A DNA stretch of 64,000 nt from Isoetes taiwanensis (lineage: Eukaryota > Streptophyta > Lycopodiopsida > Isoetales > Isoetaceae), in the NCBI GenBank assembly GCA_021234155.1, contig JAJEKV010000026.1, forward strand, positions 1,426,001 to 1,490,000. The letters run 5' to 3'. Every line of letters begins with the position of its first letter. Position 1 is the stretch's first letter. The position numbers and the translations under genes are program-made. Shown piece by piece: positions 21,310 to 32,929 of this stretch. Below the pieces are notes generated by a model, which ran no database searches, was not told the DNA's origin, and saw only the letters and a list, made by a program, of their open reading frames with translations.

Positions 21310-21955
21310 ATATAAGGGATTGAATGTCTCGTTCATACTTTTGATTTTTATAAATGCATTTGAGTTCATTGTTATTTTGATTAGAAATGAGAATTCAAAA
21401 CTTGTTTTTGACAAATGAACAGAAATAAAATGGGCTTAAGAAGATGTACTAGATGAAAATAATCCAAGAAGAGTTTGTATGATGTCTGTTTATTGAGATT
21501 CGTGCTTTTAGTAGGTGAATCTTTTTTATTTTTTTGGATGCTAACAATGTGGGGTTTCAAGATGTAAAAAAAAGGGAATCTCAACTTCTCCTGAATAGAC
21601 TAAAAAATTCTCCATACTAGGCTTGAAATTGTAGTTGGAATCTTATGGATGTGACGACATGGAGAACCCATGGGCTGCTTATCTTATGTATCTTGTTCTT
21701 TACCCTTCTTTCCTACCAATAGTAGATTGTCTGATAGCAATAATACCAATTTAGCTAAAGAATATGGCAAGAGTTCTGTCTCTCTACAGATGTTTACTTC
21801 CAAGGCAAACTCTAACCTTAATCTTTAGGCAAATCAATCTTATCTATTAGAATCTATTCTAATCTATATTGCAAGTGTGGATTCACTTTTTTATCTCAAT
21901 ATAACAGCAAAACTTTATAGCTATCTACTTATTAAATTATGATTTTCCGGTTTGG
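21310..21955 (+). repeat. Direct repeat D2 (matches 15775-16497)
   Basis: 3' flank of the intact gene, shared in direct orientation with 15775-16497. Homology stops at TTTTCCGGTTTGGC; beyond it the two copies diverge completely. Confidence 0.8.
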
Positions 21956-22858
21956 CAGAAAGTTTTTTGGTTGCCCCCAAGGGGCGAACCCTCGCTCATG
22001 TGGGTTTGTGGCATATTCTAGGTATATGCCAGTATATGCCCGAAATATGCTAATAACTGCTACAAACCCATTATTGGCTGTAAACTGGCGGTCATTTCTG
22101 TTGCTAGGCAGCCACCACTCTAGAAACTGGCTAACCGGTGTTGCGATGGTAGCTTAGGCTATAGCTCCATCTTCTTCCCAGTAGAGGAATCTTACTTGAT
22201 GACGCACTTCAAGCCAAAATTTAAAAACTTACGAAATTTCTTGTGGACCATTGTCATCGTGCTATTTGAAGGATTTCGTTTCTAAAGAAGTGTGACCAGA
22301 TTGAGCATGCCAAAATTATTCTTATCCGGTAGCAGCATCCTAGCCCCCATTTTCCTCTAGTTAGGTTTCTTCGTGATCTACAGCAGGATTTTGATCTGCA
22401 GCACTGTTCTAAAAGCAAGATTTTCTAATATGATCTACAATATGGCTTTGGTTCACAGATTTTATTGAAAACAATAGCCTTTTGCAATACATTTGCAATA
22501 CACGTGTCATACGTGACAGGTGTTGATAGTCGGCTGGGTTACACCAAGCGGTTGGAAATGGGAAAGCCGCGTTCAGAGGTATGAAGCCGAATAAAGAAAG
22601 GAGAACATCAGATCGGGGATCAGAGAAAAGGCAGATCGAGAAGGACAAGATCCGGTGGGGCACAAACCGTCAGCTCCTTCCTATTTGTTCTGCGGGAGAT
22701 TGAATTTGGCTGCATAGTCTTGCTTGCCGGATCTGCTATCTGCAAGCTTGAATCACTGCAGGGATCGCTTAGGGGAAGACTGCAGATCTGAAGAAACTGC
22801 TTGGGTTCTCGGAGAAGGTATTGGTGCACGAATCTGCCCTGGAAACCAATTGCATCAG
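21956..22858. other. Region 5' of the copia element, probable decayed LTR
   Basis: No gene is seen. The part next to the primer-binding site (about 22440-22855) should contain the 5' LTR. I cannot define its start because no second LTR survives. Confidence 0.35.
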
Positions 22859-22879
22859 TGGCATCAGAGCTGTCAGGAT

Positions 22880-24271
22880 ATGGCCAGTCGATTGGCGTTA
22901 ACATATCTGAATAGTGCAGAGCTCTTCGAGGGAGAGATTGGCTTCCAGCTTTGGAAGGCCAAGGTGATGCAAGCCCTCAAGGTGGACAAACTATGGGATT
23001 TGGTTGATCCAACCAAAGAAACTGTCACATCCCTAAAACTAAAAGTTAAAACAGAAGCATCAGGATCAGAGAGTAAGAAGGAAGATATTTTGGAGGATGA
23101 GGAAAAGGAAGAAATTGCCAAAACAATAATTATGGCAAAGTTAGGAGGTGATATTGTGCTTGAAGTTCAGCACAAGCGCGCAAGAGAAATATGGATGTAC
23201 CTTCTAAAAAAGTATGAGTCAAAGACATCATCGCAGATTGATGTCCTGGAGATGAAGTTACGGAATTTACAATATAAAAAAGGTGACGATTTGAAGATTT
23301 TGGTACGCAATCTTAGGCTGTTGATACATGATTTGGAAGGAGCGGGAGTACACTATAATGAGCAACAAAAGGTATTAGCCCTGACCAGAGCATTTCAGAT
23401 TTCATTTAAGGATCTTGCCATGTTGGTTAGGATAACAACATCCACTCTGGATGAGGCAGTGGAGGCAATCAGGACGGAGCTCGAGCAAGAAGTGCTGGTG
23501 AAAGTAACTCCTCCCGTGGAAGGTGAAAAGGAGGAACATCCGGTAACCTTGTATACAGGTGGGAGGGGTCGAGGTCGTGGAAGAAGTAGAGGCAGGGGGA
23601 GATAACATATACAATGCTATGGATGCGAGGAGTTTGGGCATATCAAAGCAGAATGCCCCAATCGAGAGAAGTGGAGCCGAGGACGTAGTTCGTCTGGTCG
23701 AGGACGGGGACACGCCGTCGTGGCAGCCATTGGAGAGTCGTCGAGTAAAGAAGCACCAACAATAGGAGTACTTACGGAAGAAAAAGTAAGTAAATGCAAT
23801 TTCCCTTCTGAGCTTGTGCAAAATATATCCAAAGTCAATATTGAGAAGGAAGCTTCGGATAAGTCTAACACATTAACTGTAGATTCTGGAGCTGAAGTCT
23901 CCATAGTGGGCTCACCAGGTATGTTAAAACACATTGAGCCAAATGTGGATTTCAAAGCAGTGCAGATGGGCAATGGAGCGAAGCAGGAAGTGCATGACAA
24001 AGGGGATTCGCAGTTAATAGTTAATGGAAAGAATGTTTTGAGTGTGCCAAATACATTGTATGCCCCAGGGATGCTATTTAATTTGATTTCAGTTGCGAAT
24101 TTGGTAGATAATGGATACGATTTATTCTTTCATAAATATGGATGCAAGTTTATTAAAGGAGGTATTAAGCTATTTGAAGCTCAAAGGAGAGGGAATTTAT
24201 TTGAATTAGATGTTAAGGCAATCAAAGATACTATCAATGAAGTATCTCCCCTTGATAGCATAAAACTTTAG
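22880..24271 (+). pseudogene. copia Gag and protease region
   Basis: Gag starts MASRLALTYLNSAELFEG and contains the UBN2-type core (FQLWKAKVMQAL, REIWMYLLKKYESK, LDVLEMKL-like). It ends in an RG-rich stretch interrupted by an in-frame TAA at 23603-23605. The same frame continues with a CCHC knuckle (CYGCEEFGHIKAEC, from 23615) and the aspartic protease (LTVDSGAEVSIVG, Asp near 23883). Apart from that stop, gag and protease are one open frame. Confidence 0.85.
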
Positions 24272-25430
24272 CACTTATATAAGGTTGGGTCATGTAAATT
24301 ATAACAATATCAAGATTGCAAAAGGGGATAATGTGTTAGATGAGTTGCATTTTGAAGATACTGAAGTTGATGAAGTCTGTGAAGCATGCATGTTAGGAAA
24401 ACAACATAGATTGGCTTTTAGAAATAAAGGAAGAAGAGCACATGGACTGCTTGAATTAGCGCATTCGGATGTGTGTGGGCCGATGCAAGTTGAAAGTCGC
24501 GGCGATAAGTCTTATTTTGCTACATTTATAGACGATTTCAGTAGACACACAAAATGTTATTTCTTAAAAACCAGGGATCAAGTGTTTGATGCTTTTGGAT
24601 TGTATGTTGCCGAAGTTGAAAGGGAGACATCATTGCAAGTTAAGTGTTTAAAATCTGACCTTGGTGGAGAGTACAGATCGTCAGAATTCAACAGGTATTG
24701 CCAGATGAGAGGAATACGAAGACAATACACTTGCAGATATACGCCGCAACAAAATGGAATAGCAGAACGCAAAAATCGCACCATTATGGATGCAGCAAGA
24801 TCCATGCTTAAGCATGTAGGTCTACAAAACAATCTATGGGGAGAGGCAGTCGCAGCAGCTTGTTATATCCAGAACAGATTACCCACAGTTGCAGTGAAAA
24901 ACGGAGTACCAGAAGAGGTTTGGACGGGGAGAAGACAGTATGTACGACGGTTTAAAGTCTATGGATGTCTTGCCTATATGTTGGTACCAGAAGAATTGAG
25001 AAAGAAACTAGATGATCATAGTGTGTGCACGTTTTTAGTAGGATATGATGAGGAGACGAATGGATACAGATTGTATGACCCAGTCACACGCAAAGTGTAT
25101 GTGAGTAGAGATGTGGTATTTAATGAGAATGTGTTGTATAGAGACAGAAGGACTCTAGACCAGTATGAATCTAAGGAATGGATACCAATAGAAGATTTGG
25201 AACATGGTAGTGAGGAGGAAACAGGAGTTTCAGCACCTAGGGTTGATGAAGCAGACATAGGTTCAGAGACTGATGAAGTCACAGAACATGATGTTGAGAC
25301 TGGCACTGAACCGGATGAGGTGCATGAGGTCATAGAGATCGATAGTGCCCCTCATGAGCCGGAACTTGAATCAGAGGAGGCGCATGAGACTGTTGAGGTC
25401 GATAGTGCGCCAGAAACTGACACCAAGTAG
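24270..25430 (+). pseudogene. copia GAG-pre-integrase and integrase
   Basis: Shifted by one base relative to gag. It has RLGHVNYNNI and CEACMLGKQH (the zinc-binding pre-integrase). The DDE core follows: ELAHSDVCGPM, LKSDLGGEYRSSEF and PQQNGIAERKNRTI, with all three acidic residues present. An acidic, Glu-rich linker with imperfect repeats ends at 25430. The enzyme would insert the cDNA into the genome. Confidence 0.85.
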
Positions 25431-25495
25431 CAGAAAGAAGTGATAGGACAGCATGACGAGTCCGACGAAGTGACGCAGAACGTCTGAAAGCTGAA

Positions 25496-26236
25496 GTGCC
25501 ATTTGATACAGGAATGTACGGTAGAGAAGAAAGTGGAAGAACAACAAGACCACGAAAACCGAAGATTCTATCCTGTATAGTGGAACCAGAGACAGTAGGG
25601 CAAGCAATGAAAGGGCAAGATGCAGACAAATGGAAAGAAGCTATGCAAAATGAGTTGGATTCATTCAAGAAGACGGGTACATATGAGCTTGTACCTCGAC
25701 CAAAGGATAAAAATGTTGTGGGGAGTAAATGGATTTTTAAGACCAAAAGGAAGGCGGATGGATCAGTAGAGCGATATAAAGCACATTTGGTTGCAAAAGG
25801 ATATACCCAGGAAGAAGGTGTGGATTATAAAGATACCTTCTCTCCTATAGTCAAAATAACTAGCCTAAGAGCACTCATTGCAATTGCAGTACAGGAGGAC
25901 ATGGAGATAAATCATATGTATGTTAAGACGGCATTTTTGAATGGGGATTTAGAAGAAGAAATCTATATGGAGCAGCCGCAGGGTTATGAGCAAGGCAACG
26001 AAGTAGTGTGCAAATTAAAAAAGGCTATTTACGGGCTTAGACAGGCGGCTAGACAGTGGTATTTGTGCATGAACAGGTTCTTGATCTCCGCTGGATTTAT
26101 AAAATTAAAAACTGAAGGGAATCTATACATGAAAAAGGATGAGGGTAAATGCTTGATTATGGCTCTCTATGTGGACGGTTGTGTCATTGTGAGCAATGAC
26201 AAAACTATGCTGGAAAATTGCAAAACTCTGTAGGGA
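25496..26236 (+). pseudogene. copia reverse transcriptase, truncated, catalytic Asp lost
   Basis: RVT_2 family: AMQNELDSFKKTGTYELV, KWIFKTKRKADGSVERYKA, KTAFLNGDLEEEIYMEQP and KKAIYGLRQAARQWY are all recognisable. The active-site motif reads YVDG instead of YVDD, so one catalytic aspartate is replaced. The frame ends soon after, and the thumb and RNase H are absent. Confidence 0.85.
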
Positions 26237-27260
26237 AAAAACCAAATCAGGTTCCTCTAGACCACACATTCAATCTGAACTCACAATCAAAACAGAAAAG
26301 CAGAGCAACGTTCTGAGACCAAAACATGCCATTGCAGGTATGTTCAATTATTAGTTGTGTTACAACAGAACCATCATTCAAAAAAATTGAGAATATGTCT
26401 TAATTTTGGTACTTTTTTCCGTCCGCGTTTTTTTTGTTTTTTATTCCCCGTCCGCCATTTTTTTTGTTTTTTCTCTCCATCCGCCTTTCTTGTTTTCGTT
26501 TTCAATTTTCAATTTTCAGATTCCCGCCCGTCCGTTTTCCCCCCTTTTTTTCGTCTCCTATTCTTTTGCTCCCTCTCCTTATTTTTTTCCCTCCTCTAAA
26601 TTCCCGCCCGTCCCTTTTCTTTTACTCCCTCCTCGCTTTTAGTTGCTCCGCCTTCAGTTTTTTATTTTGTGTTTCTTCGTTTCTCAACAAAGAGGTCCAC
26701 GCCTCTTTTACCATATCGGGTAGGTTTTCCACAGGCTTTCCACATCGAGCTTTTCCACAGGGTTTTCCATCGAGCTTTTCCACATCGAATCAGAGGTGGA
26801 GCGCTTGGAGCACTGGCGGATGGAACACTGTGGATGAAGCACTTGGAGCCACAGCCAGGCGCGCAACAATACAATACTCTGTTATCTCTTACGGATCTTT
26901 GCTAGGTATACTACCAATATCTCATCTGTTATCTCTTCTAGATATTACTCTGTTATTGCTAGGTAGACTCGGCAGGATGGTAATAGTCCAGATTGTTGGA
27001 GAGAAGCCCTTGTAATTTTGACTTGATTCACAGTTGCTTGCTGCAATACAAATTCTGATGTTGAATCAGCCCAAAAATGCTCAAAATCACAATTATTGAA
27101 GGGGCTTTTGGGTTGGACATGATCTAACTGTCAAATCCGAACTACTTTGAAGTGTTACAGCTGCTAATTTCAAGATCAAAGCAGGAAATTTGCTCAATTT
27201 CGTGATGTTGCAGGATTAAAATTTGCTCAATTTTGTGATGTTGCAGGGTTTTGTGAAGAG
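26237..27260. other. Post-copia sequence with pyrimidine-rich tract
   Basis: 26400-26660 is strongly T/C-rich on the plus strand (repeated CCGTCCGC and TTTTT runs). 26715-26790 repeats GCTTTTCCACA-type words. The long reading frames here are products of composition. No gene is supported. Confidence 0.45.
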
Positions 27261-27269
27261 CCCATAGTT

Positions 27270-27985
27270 GAAATCGCTGGCGGGCGATTTGAGGTGAGTG
27301 CCGACCGAAAAAAAAAATTCAAAAAAAAAAAAAAAAAAAAAAGTGAAAATGAAACGCGCTGGCGCGATTTTGAGGTTAGCCTATTCCTTATTTTTTGTCA
27401 TTTTTGGACATTTTTAAGGACATTTGAGAGTGATTGTCCTTGTTAAATCGCGCCAGGCGCGATTTTGTATTTACTTTTCCATAAAAAGTTGTTCTTTTAA
27501 CTGTTTTGTAGGATGTTTTTGTTATTATTTTTCTCTAAAACTGGTTTTTTTTAACTATTTTGTAGGACATTTTAAGTATTTTGGGCAGGATAAAATCGCA
27601 TCAGGAGCATTATAAAGACTCTTCACGCTTTGTAAAATCGTCTGCTTTGACCATTTTGTAGGACATAAATTTTATTGTTTGTATAAATATTTGAGTTGAA
27701 TCTGCATAAATGTAGTATGTTTATGTCCACAAAATCAGCGCCAAAGCGATTTTCATTTCGAAAATAAGGACTTTCTTGCAGTTAGTTATTCAAATATACT
27801 TGTTATTTTACTCTACAAATTTCGCGGTTGCGGATAATTGTGTTTAAAATATGCAATTTTTTAGGTTTTTATGTTGCCAAAACATAAAATTTTTAGGTTA
27901 AATTCCATCATATTTTACAAGTTTCATCAAATTCAACACATGGTTATATAGCTAAAATGGCCTATAATAAGCCTATTCGGCGCGA
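27270..27985. repeat. Array of degenerate GC-rich palindromes (AATCGCGCC/GGCGCGATT)
   Basis: The best copy is AAATCGCGCCAGGCGCGATT at about 27445. Partial versions occur near 27275, 27347, 27594, 27735 and 27980, spaced 70-250 bp apart in otherwise AT-rich DNA. Such subterminal arrays often bind a transposase. The position, 0.8-1.5 kb before the RING/Ulp1 gene, suggests it belongs to the same element, but this is inference. Confidence 0.5.
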
Positions 27986-28247
27986 TTTTGGACCAGACAT
28001 AATCCCAATTTAATTGAATGATGGTTACAGAAAAAAATCTCAAGCTTGACCTAGATTGTTTCTATCAACACAGAAAAGGTAACATCAAATTCACTTCAAG
28101 AATCAGGTATGTCTACTACCATTTTGCGTCATGTTGGCTGTATTGTCGTGTTGTGTCTCTATGATGCGATCTGTGGGGCATTTCGTGCAATGAATGCCAG
28201 AATGATAGATGAGGTATGTGTGGTCTGGTGAGTGGTGAGTTGTTGGC

Positions 28248-28620
28248 ATCTACCATGTCCCACACCACACCCCACCATCTCCCACCACTACACTCTTACC
28301 ATCTCCCACCGCCACACTCCACCATGTCCCACCCCACACTCCACCACCACCACCACACTCCACCACCACCACACCACACCACCAGATTCCACCATGTCCC
28401 ACACCACAATCCACCACCACCACAACCGCACCCCACAACCGCACCCCACCACCACACCCCATCACCACACTCCACCATGTCCCACACCACACTCCACCAC
28501 CACCACACACCCCACCACCACCACCACCAAACCCCACCACCACACCCCACCACCACCACACACCACCACTACCACACTTCATCACCCTGCACAATATCCC
28601 ACCACTCCTTGCTACCACCA
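28248..28620 (+). repeat. CCACCA/CACCACAC low-complexity tract
   Basis: About 370 bp of CCACCA and CACCACAC words with recurring CCACCATGTCCCACACC units. It is followed by a G/T-rich complementary-looking stretch (TGTGTGGTGTG, 28628-28710). All His/Pro/Thr-rich or Gly/Val-rich frames here are artefacts of the repeat. Confidence 0.85.
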
Positions 28621-28779
28621 CAGCGTATTGTGTGGTGTGTACTGTGCAGCATATGTTGTGTGGTATGTGGTGGTGTGTAGAGAGTACCTTGTGTTGTGTG
28701 GTGTGTGATTGTGGTTTTCCATCAGTACGTGGCTTACTATGTTAGGAGGCTGACATATACGTAGTGTTTTGTTTTGCAG

Positions 28780-29885
28780 ACTATGGCAGACTTGTGAAGG
28801 AATGGTTGGCTGCAACATCAGCTAGGTTTGATAGATGCAAGCAATGGTTGCAAGCAAACGAGGATAGGAAAAATGATATCAAAAGAAAGATTGAGTTGAT
28901 GGAGCATAAAGCATTAGAAATTAGAGCTGATTTGCACAGATGGCAATCAATCATGACAGCAAATCTGAAAGCAGCAAAGGGTGTTCGGGTTGTAAGCGAA
29001 CTAAAGGATGAAGAGCTAAATGGTACAATGTTGCCTGGGCTGAATCAATTAAATAAGGAACTAGCAGAAACTGAAATTGAGCTAAGGGCATGTGAAAAAT
29101 TACTACTGGAGCTGCAACCTCGAATGCAAAGATTTGAGATTTTTTCTGAGCGTAGTGGTCATGACACTCCTTTAGATCCTGCACTTCCAATGCTTCCTGA
29201 GGCAGAAGAAGAGGGTGATGAAGGTTGTCCATTTTGTGGACATTGTCTGAAATGGGAGGGTAAAATATTGCCAGTTGTGATAGCAGAATGCAGTCACCAG
29301 TATCACATTCCATGTCTATCACACCATTTGAGGTAAATATTATCATCTCTAACCCTCGTCTAAAGACTCTATTGATTTTGAATTTGTTTTGCAGACACTC
29401 TAGAACCTGCTGCAGCCCCAGTTGTGCCCACGTTATGACTGAGACATGGCTTTTGGCTTTTGGTGTTCGAGTGGTACAACAAGAACCAATAGACACAAGT
29501 AAGTGCCTTAACTAATGTTTACTGATGTTGTCACAGGTCTACTGACTTAGTGTTTGCAGAATTGCAGAAATTTGAGACCAAGGATATCCAACAGTTATCC
29601 ACGCCTCGATCAGTTATGAGACTGCAAGATACCTCAACCATTTGATACTTCTAAGTCAATCCCAGCTGCTGACGGCGGTGGAGACTCCAAAACGAAATTT
29701 GGATAGTGAACTAAATGCAGTCGTATCAAGTAAGTACCGATGCCACATACATGATTTATTTTTTTGTATTTTTCTGTGGTCTTCCTCATTTCAATTATGT
29801 TACAGAGATAAATGCTACTGCAACTGGAAGCCATCACGAAGAGATTCCTAGTGCATCTGTTTTAGGGGGGAAAATTAATTCCTAG
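28780..29885 (+). pseudogene. Coiled-coil RING-H2 protein, multi-exon, possibly transposon-borne
   Basis: Exon 1 (28780-29332) follows TTTTGCAG and encodes a long charged coiled coil (RCKQWLQANEDRKNDIKRK; LNKELAETEIELRACEKLL). It then has CPFC and CSHQYHIPC, which fits RING-H2 spacing (C-x-H-x2-H-x2-C). Exon 2 (29395-29498) supplies the last ligands, but as CCSPSC (C-x3-C) rather than C-x2-C. Exon 3 starts at 29560; a probable one-base indel near 29643 switches to the frame reading QLLTAVETPKRNLDSELNA. A donor at about 29731 and an acceptor at about 29806 lead to a last exon ending GGKINS-stop near 29885. The splice sites are textbook GT/AG. I do not recognise the full protein. The RING suggests E3 ligase or protein-binding activity. 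Confidence 0.5.
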
Positions 29886-29940
29886 TGCTTGCTCATTGCA
29901 TTTTGCTGTTGTGGCACAATGACAACAAACTTTGAATGCA

Positions 29941-30117
29941 GGTTCCTGGAATTGCTTGTACACAATAATTTTACCTTTACAACCTCAGATGTTGTGAAAA
30001 TTTCCAGATCGCCTCTTCAAACCGATGGTCATTCATGTGGCCCTGCCGTATGTTCGTTTATGCACAAATTTATGAGGGGGTACTTGAAAGGAGTGAATAT
30101 ATTGTTGCCTGATCTAG
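29941..30117 (+). pseudogene. Ulp1-type cysteine protease, C-terminal fragment
   Basis: An acceptor (TTTGAATGCAG) precedes FLELLVHNNFTFTTSDVV and then QTDGHSCGPAVCSFMHKF, the Gln and catalytic Cys signature of C48 (Ulp1/SENP) SUMO-protease folds. The upstream His and Asp of the triad are not seen, so this is a partial domain. Transposons of several superfamilies carry such proteases. It lies 0.5 kb from the convergent transposase gene. Confidence 0.55.
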
Positions 30118-31749
30118 TAAGTCAACTCAAATGCAGCAGACAAACCAAACTCTGTTATTGACAAAGTGTGGTTAACTGCAAGTTGTGGATATTTCAGACC
30201 AGGATCTAGTTGATGTTAGAGTGTTCATGCTTGAAATTTTAAGATTAGAAGCAACAAAAGCTGGAACTGAGAGGAACATATGTATTGGGAAGTATGTATG
30301 TGCATAAGTCACCTCGTACTTTAAATCACTGTATATCTTTCTTATGTACATAATTGTTATTGTAACCTCGATTCATTTGAATGAAAATTCATATTCAATT
30401 CATCTCACAAAAAAAGGAATCAAGTGTTCAGAAGAATTCAAATCTTCAAAAGAAATCAAGACAAACTCATTTTCACAGCTGAAGCACAAAACTTCACATG
30501 AGTTCTGAAAACTACAGAATGGTTTTACATTTCATCATCATCAGAAAGAACTTCGGGTAAATTCTGTAAAATTTTCTCCTCATCTAAAGGATCCAGCATA
30601 TATACAGTCCTGTTTTGACGTTTAGTTGGTGGCATGTGAAGTCTGATTGCACAGATCTGTGTTGTGAATACTATGCCTAAGGCGTCTTTACTGCAAAGAT
30701 CATAGCAGACGGCTGATCTTGCGCCTTTCTTGTAATACATACCTTCTATGACACTATCACCGGCGAGGTACCATGTTCCATTGAGTTTGAAGTCCTTCTC
30801 CACTATCCATTTTGGTTTTGTGCACATCAGAATCCAAAATTCAGAACCCTCATTATTCCCTTTCGGAGCTACGACAGCAAAATTATCACCAACTCTAAGT
30901 GCCTCTGCTAACATCATGGGATTGGAGGAGAACAAGGACCTGTTGGATTTATGGTCCTCAATGTCAGCATGCACATTGGAGGATGGTACAATAACTTGAA
31001 GTTTCCGATCATCAACATAGTGCTTGTTCACACAACTGTCCCACATGCCATCCAAGCAGTAGCTGCAGAAGCATGAAAGTTCCCTCGTGTGCAACTGCAA
31101 TGGAGATTCAGGATTGAATGCATGTATACAATAGATCTGCCTAGTGTCCAAAATCCTTTCTGCACCCCGTGCTTTCTTTCTATCTATATCCTCCACCTTG
31201 ACTTCCCAAAAGAACCTTTTTATATTCTTCCTCTTACTGGTTTCAGATGTGTTCATCCACTCGGATGTTCCACAAGTAAACATCTCTTCGGCAACTTCTA
31301 CCACTTCATGAGCATTACCCAATTTTATGTTGCTGTATTTTAATTGCAGTTGTCTTAACCATCTCTTCAACTCAGCAGCTTTGCCATCGTGTTCACCTTT
31401 CCTGTGGTTAGAACCAAAAAAATTCCACATCATATAGACATTAGTGTCGTTTGTGTACCTAGCCACAAAGTAAAATGGTCTAGAAGCCTTGAATTGAGAG
31501 GCTGCACCATCTGAAAACACATAATGTCTCTTTGGCACCCTTCCTTTCTGCTCCAGATATTTGTGGTGCTTCATGAAGCAGTGTTGCACGAACAAAGTAT
31601 CGTGTTCCCTATCATCTGATACATAGTAATGTGTTTCCTTGATAATCTCATCTGCCACTGAGTCGTACTGATATGTTATTTGAACCAAAATGGTAATTTG
31701 GTTATTGACCCAGCGCATCGACTGCACCTCCTCTTGTTCCTTGAATGTA

Positions 31750-32929
31750 CGGTGCTTCGATCGGCTCCCGAAACTAACTCGAGGCGCCAACCGGGTTCGC
31801 CCAAGCGAACCCCAGAAATTCGCCCAGGCGAACCCGCAAATGACGTGGCGGGGGCATCGCGGGGGCGGGATGCCTGCGTGGCGTTGCTACCGGGTTCGCC
31901 CAAGCGAACCCCAAACTGAGGTTACTGACGTTGGCTGGCAGATGGCTGGCAGATGCTGGCAGATGGCAGAGCATTGATTGCTGCCCTGCCAGGTTCGCCT
32001 AGGCGAACCCACCAGCCTACCTCCTTTTCTTACGCTCTTGAATGTGGCCTCCTGGCGCTCAGATTTGGGCTTGCGAAGAATTAAACGGCCATCGGTCCTT
32101 GTTTGATGGAGCATAACCACAGACAAGCTGTGTGGATATTGATTTGAGGAATTTCTCACTGCGCAAGATAAAAGAGGTGGAACAATATTTCTCCTGCATG
32201 TATGAATCCTCTGCCATGCCAACAACTTCCATCCCTATTCTTGGATTTGCGGTTCAACAATTTGCTACTAGAAATAGCAAATTTGTTAAATTCAATTAAA
32301 GACTTGCAAAAACCAAGGCAAATCAATGCATTCCCTCGTAGATCAATACCAAAGGAGCCGATAACATGCAGATCCAATCAGTCGAATACGGACCTTCGTA
32401 AAAAATCATTGAAAATGAAGAAACTCTTGGCATGAGGATTGGGGAGATAACAGAATTGGACTGGAAAGAAAAAGCCTTGCTGGATCCAAAAACTCTCATA
32501 TCCATTTCAAATCCTTCAGCCAGGGATTTTTGAAACAGACAACAAGGCCGGAATTGCTAAACTCAATAACAAAACCAATATCAAGCAATCTTTACAATGG
32601 CTGCCGAATGTATCAACAAAAAGGATGACCTCAATCCAAAAACAGAACACGGAAAATTCCAATCCGAAACAGATCCAGGTGGGTTCGCCCAGGCGAACCC
32701 GACAGGTGCCGCAATCAATGCCCGATCTGCCAGTACTGGCCCTGCCCGATCTGCCAGCCAACGTCAGTAACCCCGCTTTGGGGTTCGCTTGGGCGAACCC
32801 GGTAGCAATGCCACGCAGGCATCTCGCCCCCCCGACGCCCCCGCCACGTCATTTGCAGGTTCGCCTGGGCGAATTTCTGGGAACCCGCTTGGTCTGACGA
32901 GTCAGTTTCGGGAGCCAATAAAGTGGGCG
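31750..32929. mobile_element. MULE-type element (1180 bp) with 9-bp target duplication
   Basis: Flanked by TTGAATGTA at 31741-31749 and 32930-32938. The ends share GGCTCCCGAAACT-(A/G)ACTCG in inverted orientation, and similarity continues inward for about 250 bp on both sides (long terminal inverted repeats). A 9-bp duplication and long TIRs point to the Mutator superfamily. There is no transposase. The central 660 bp (32010-32675) is unrelated to the TIRs and could be captured host sequence (Pack-MULE), but I do not recognise a gene in it. Confidence 0.85.
31791..32875. repeat. Palindromic TTCGCC-GGCGAA motifs within the MULE arms
   Basis: GGGTTCGCC(C/T)(A/G)(A/G)GCGAACC-type palindromes occur at about 31792, 31822 (shortened), 31892, 31984, 32680, 32778 and 32856. 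They are symmetrically placed in the two arms. They may serve as transposase-binding sites or reflect amplification of a core palindrome. Confidence 0.7.

Larger units (their letters stand above)
22859..26236 (+). mobile_element. Ty1/copia retrotransposon, 3'-truncated
   Basis: The order gag, zinc knuckle, protease, integrase, reverse transcriptase is diagnostic of copia. The primer site TGGCATCAGAGC (22859-22870) is one base off the initiator Met-tRNA complement. The element stops inside the reverse transcriptase at about 26236: no RNase H, no polypurine tract, no 3' LTR. It carries nonsense and frameshift lesions, so it is a dead copy. Confidence 0.9.

Noticed and set aside
21990-22160. Possible MITE with GGGTTTGT/ACAAACCC ends
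   Set aside because: Only eight bases pair well, and no target duplication or extended inverted repeat is visible.
26357-27015. Overlapping Phe/Ser/Pro-rich frames
   Set aside because: Produced by a pyrimidine-rich tract; three frames are open at once, which indicates composition rather than coding.
28216-28708. Long His/Pro/Thr-rich and Gly/Trp/Val-rich frames on both strands
   Set aside because: Open only because the CCACCA-type repeat lacks stop codons; no start context, domain or splice support.
31750-32929. Interpretation of the interval as a normal intron of the transposase gene
   Set aside because: It has a perfect 9-bp target duplication and terminal inverted repeats, and no GT/AG junction restores the frame better than removing the insert.
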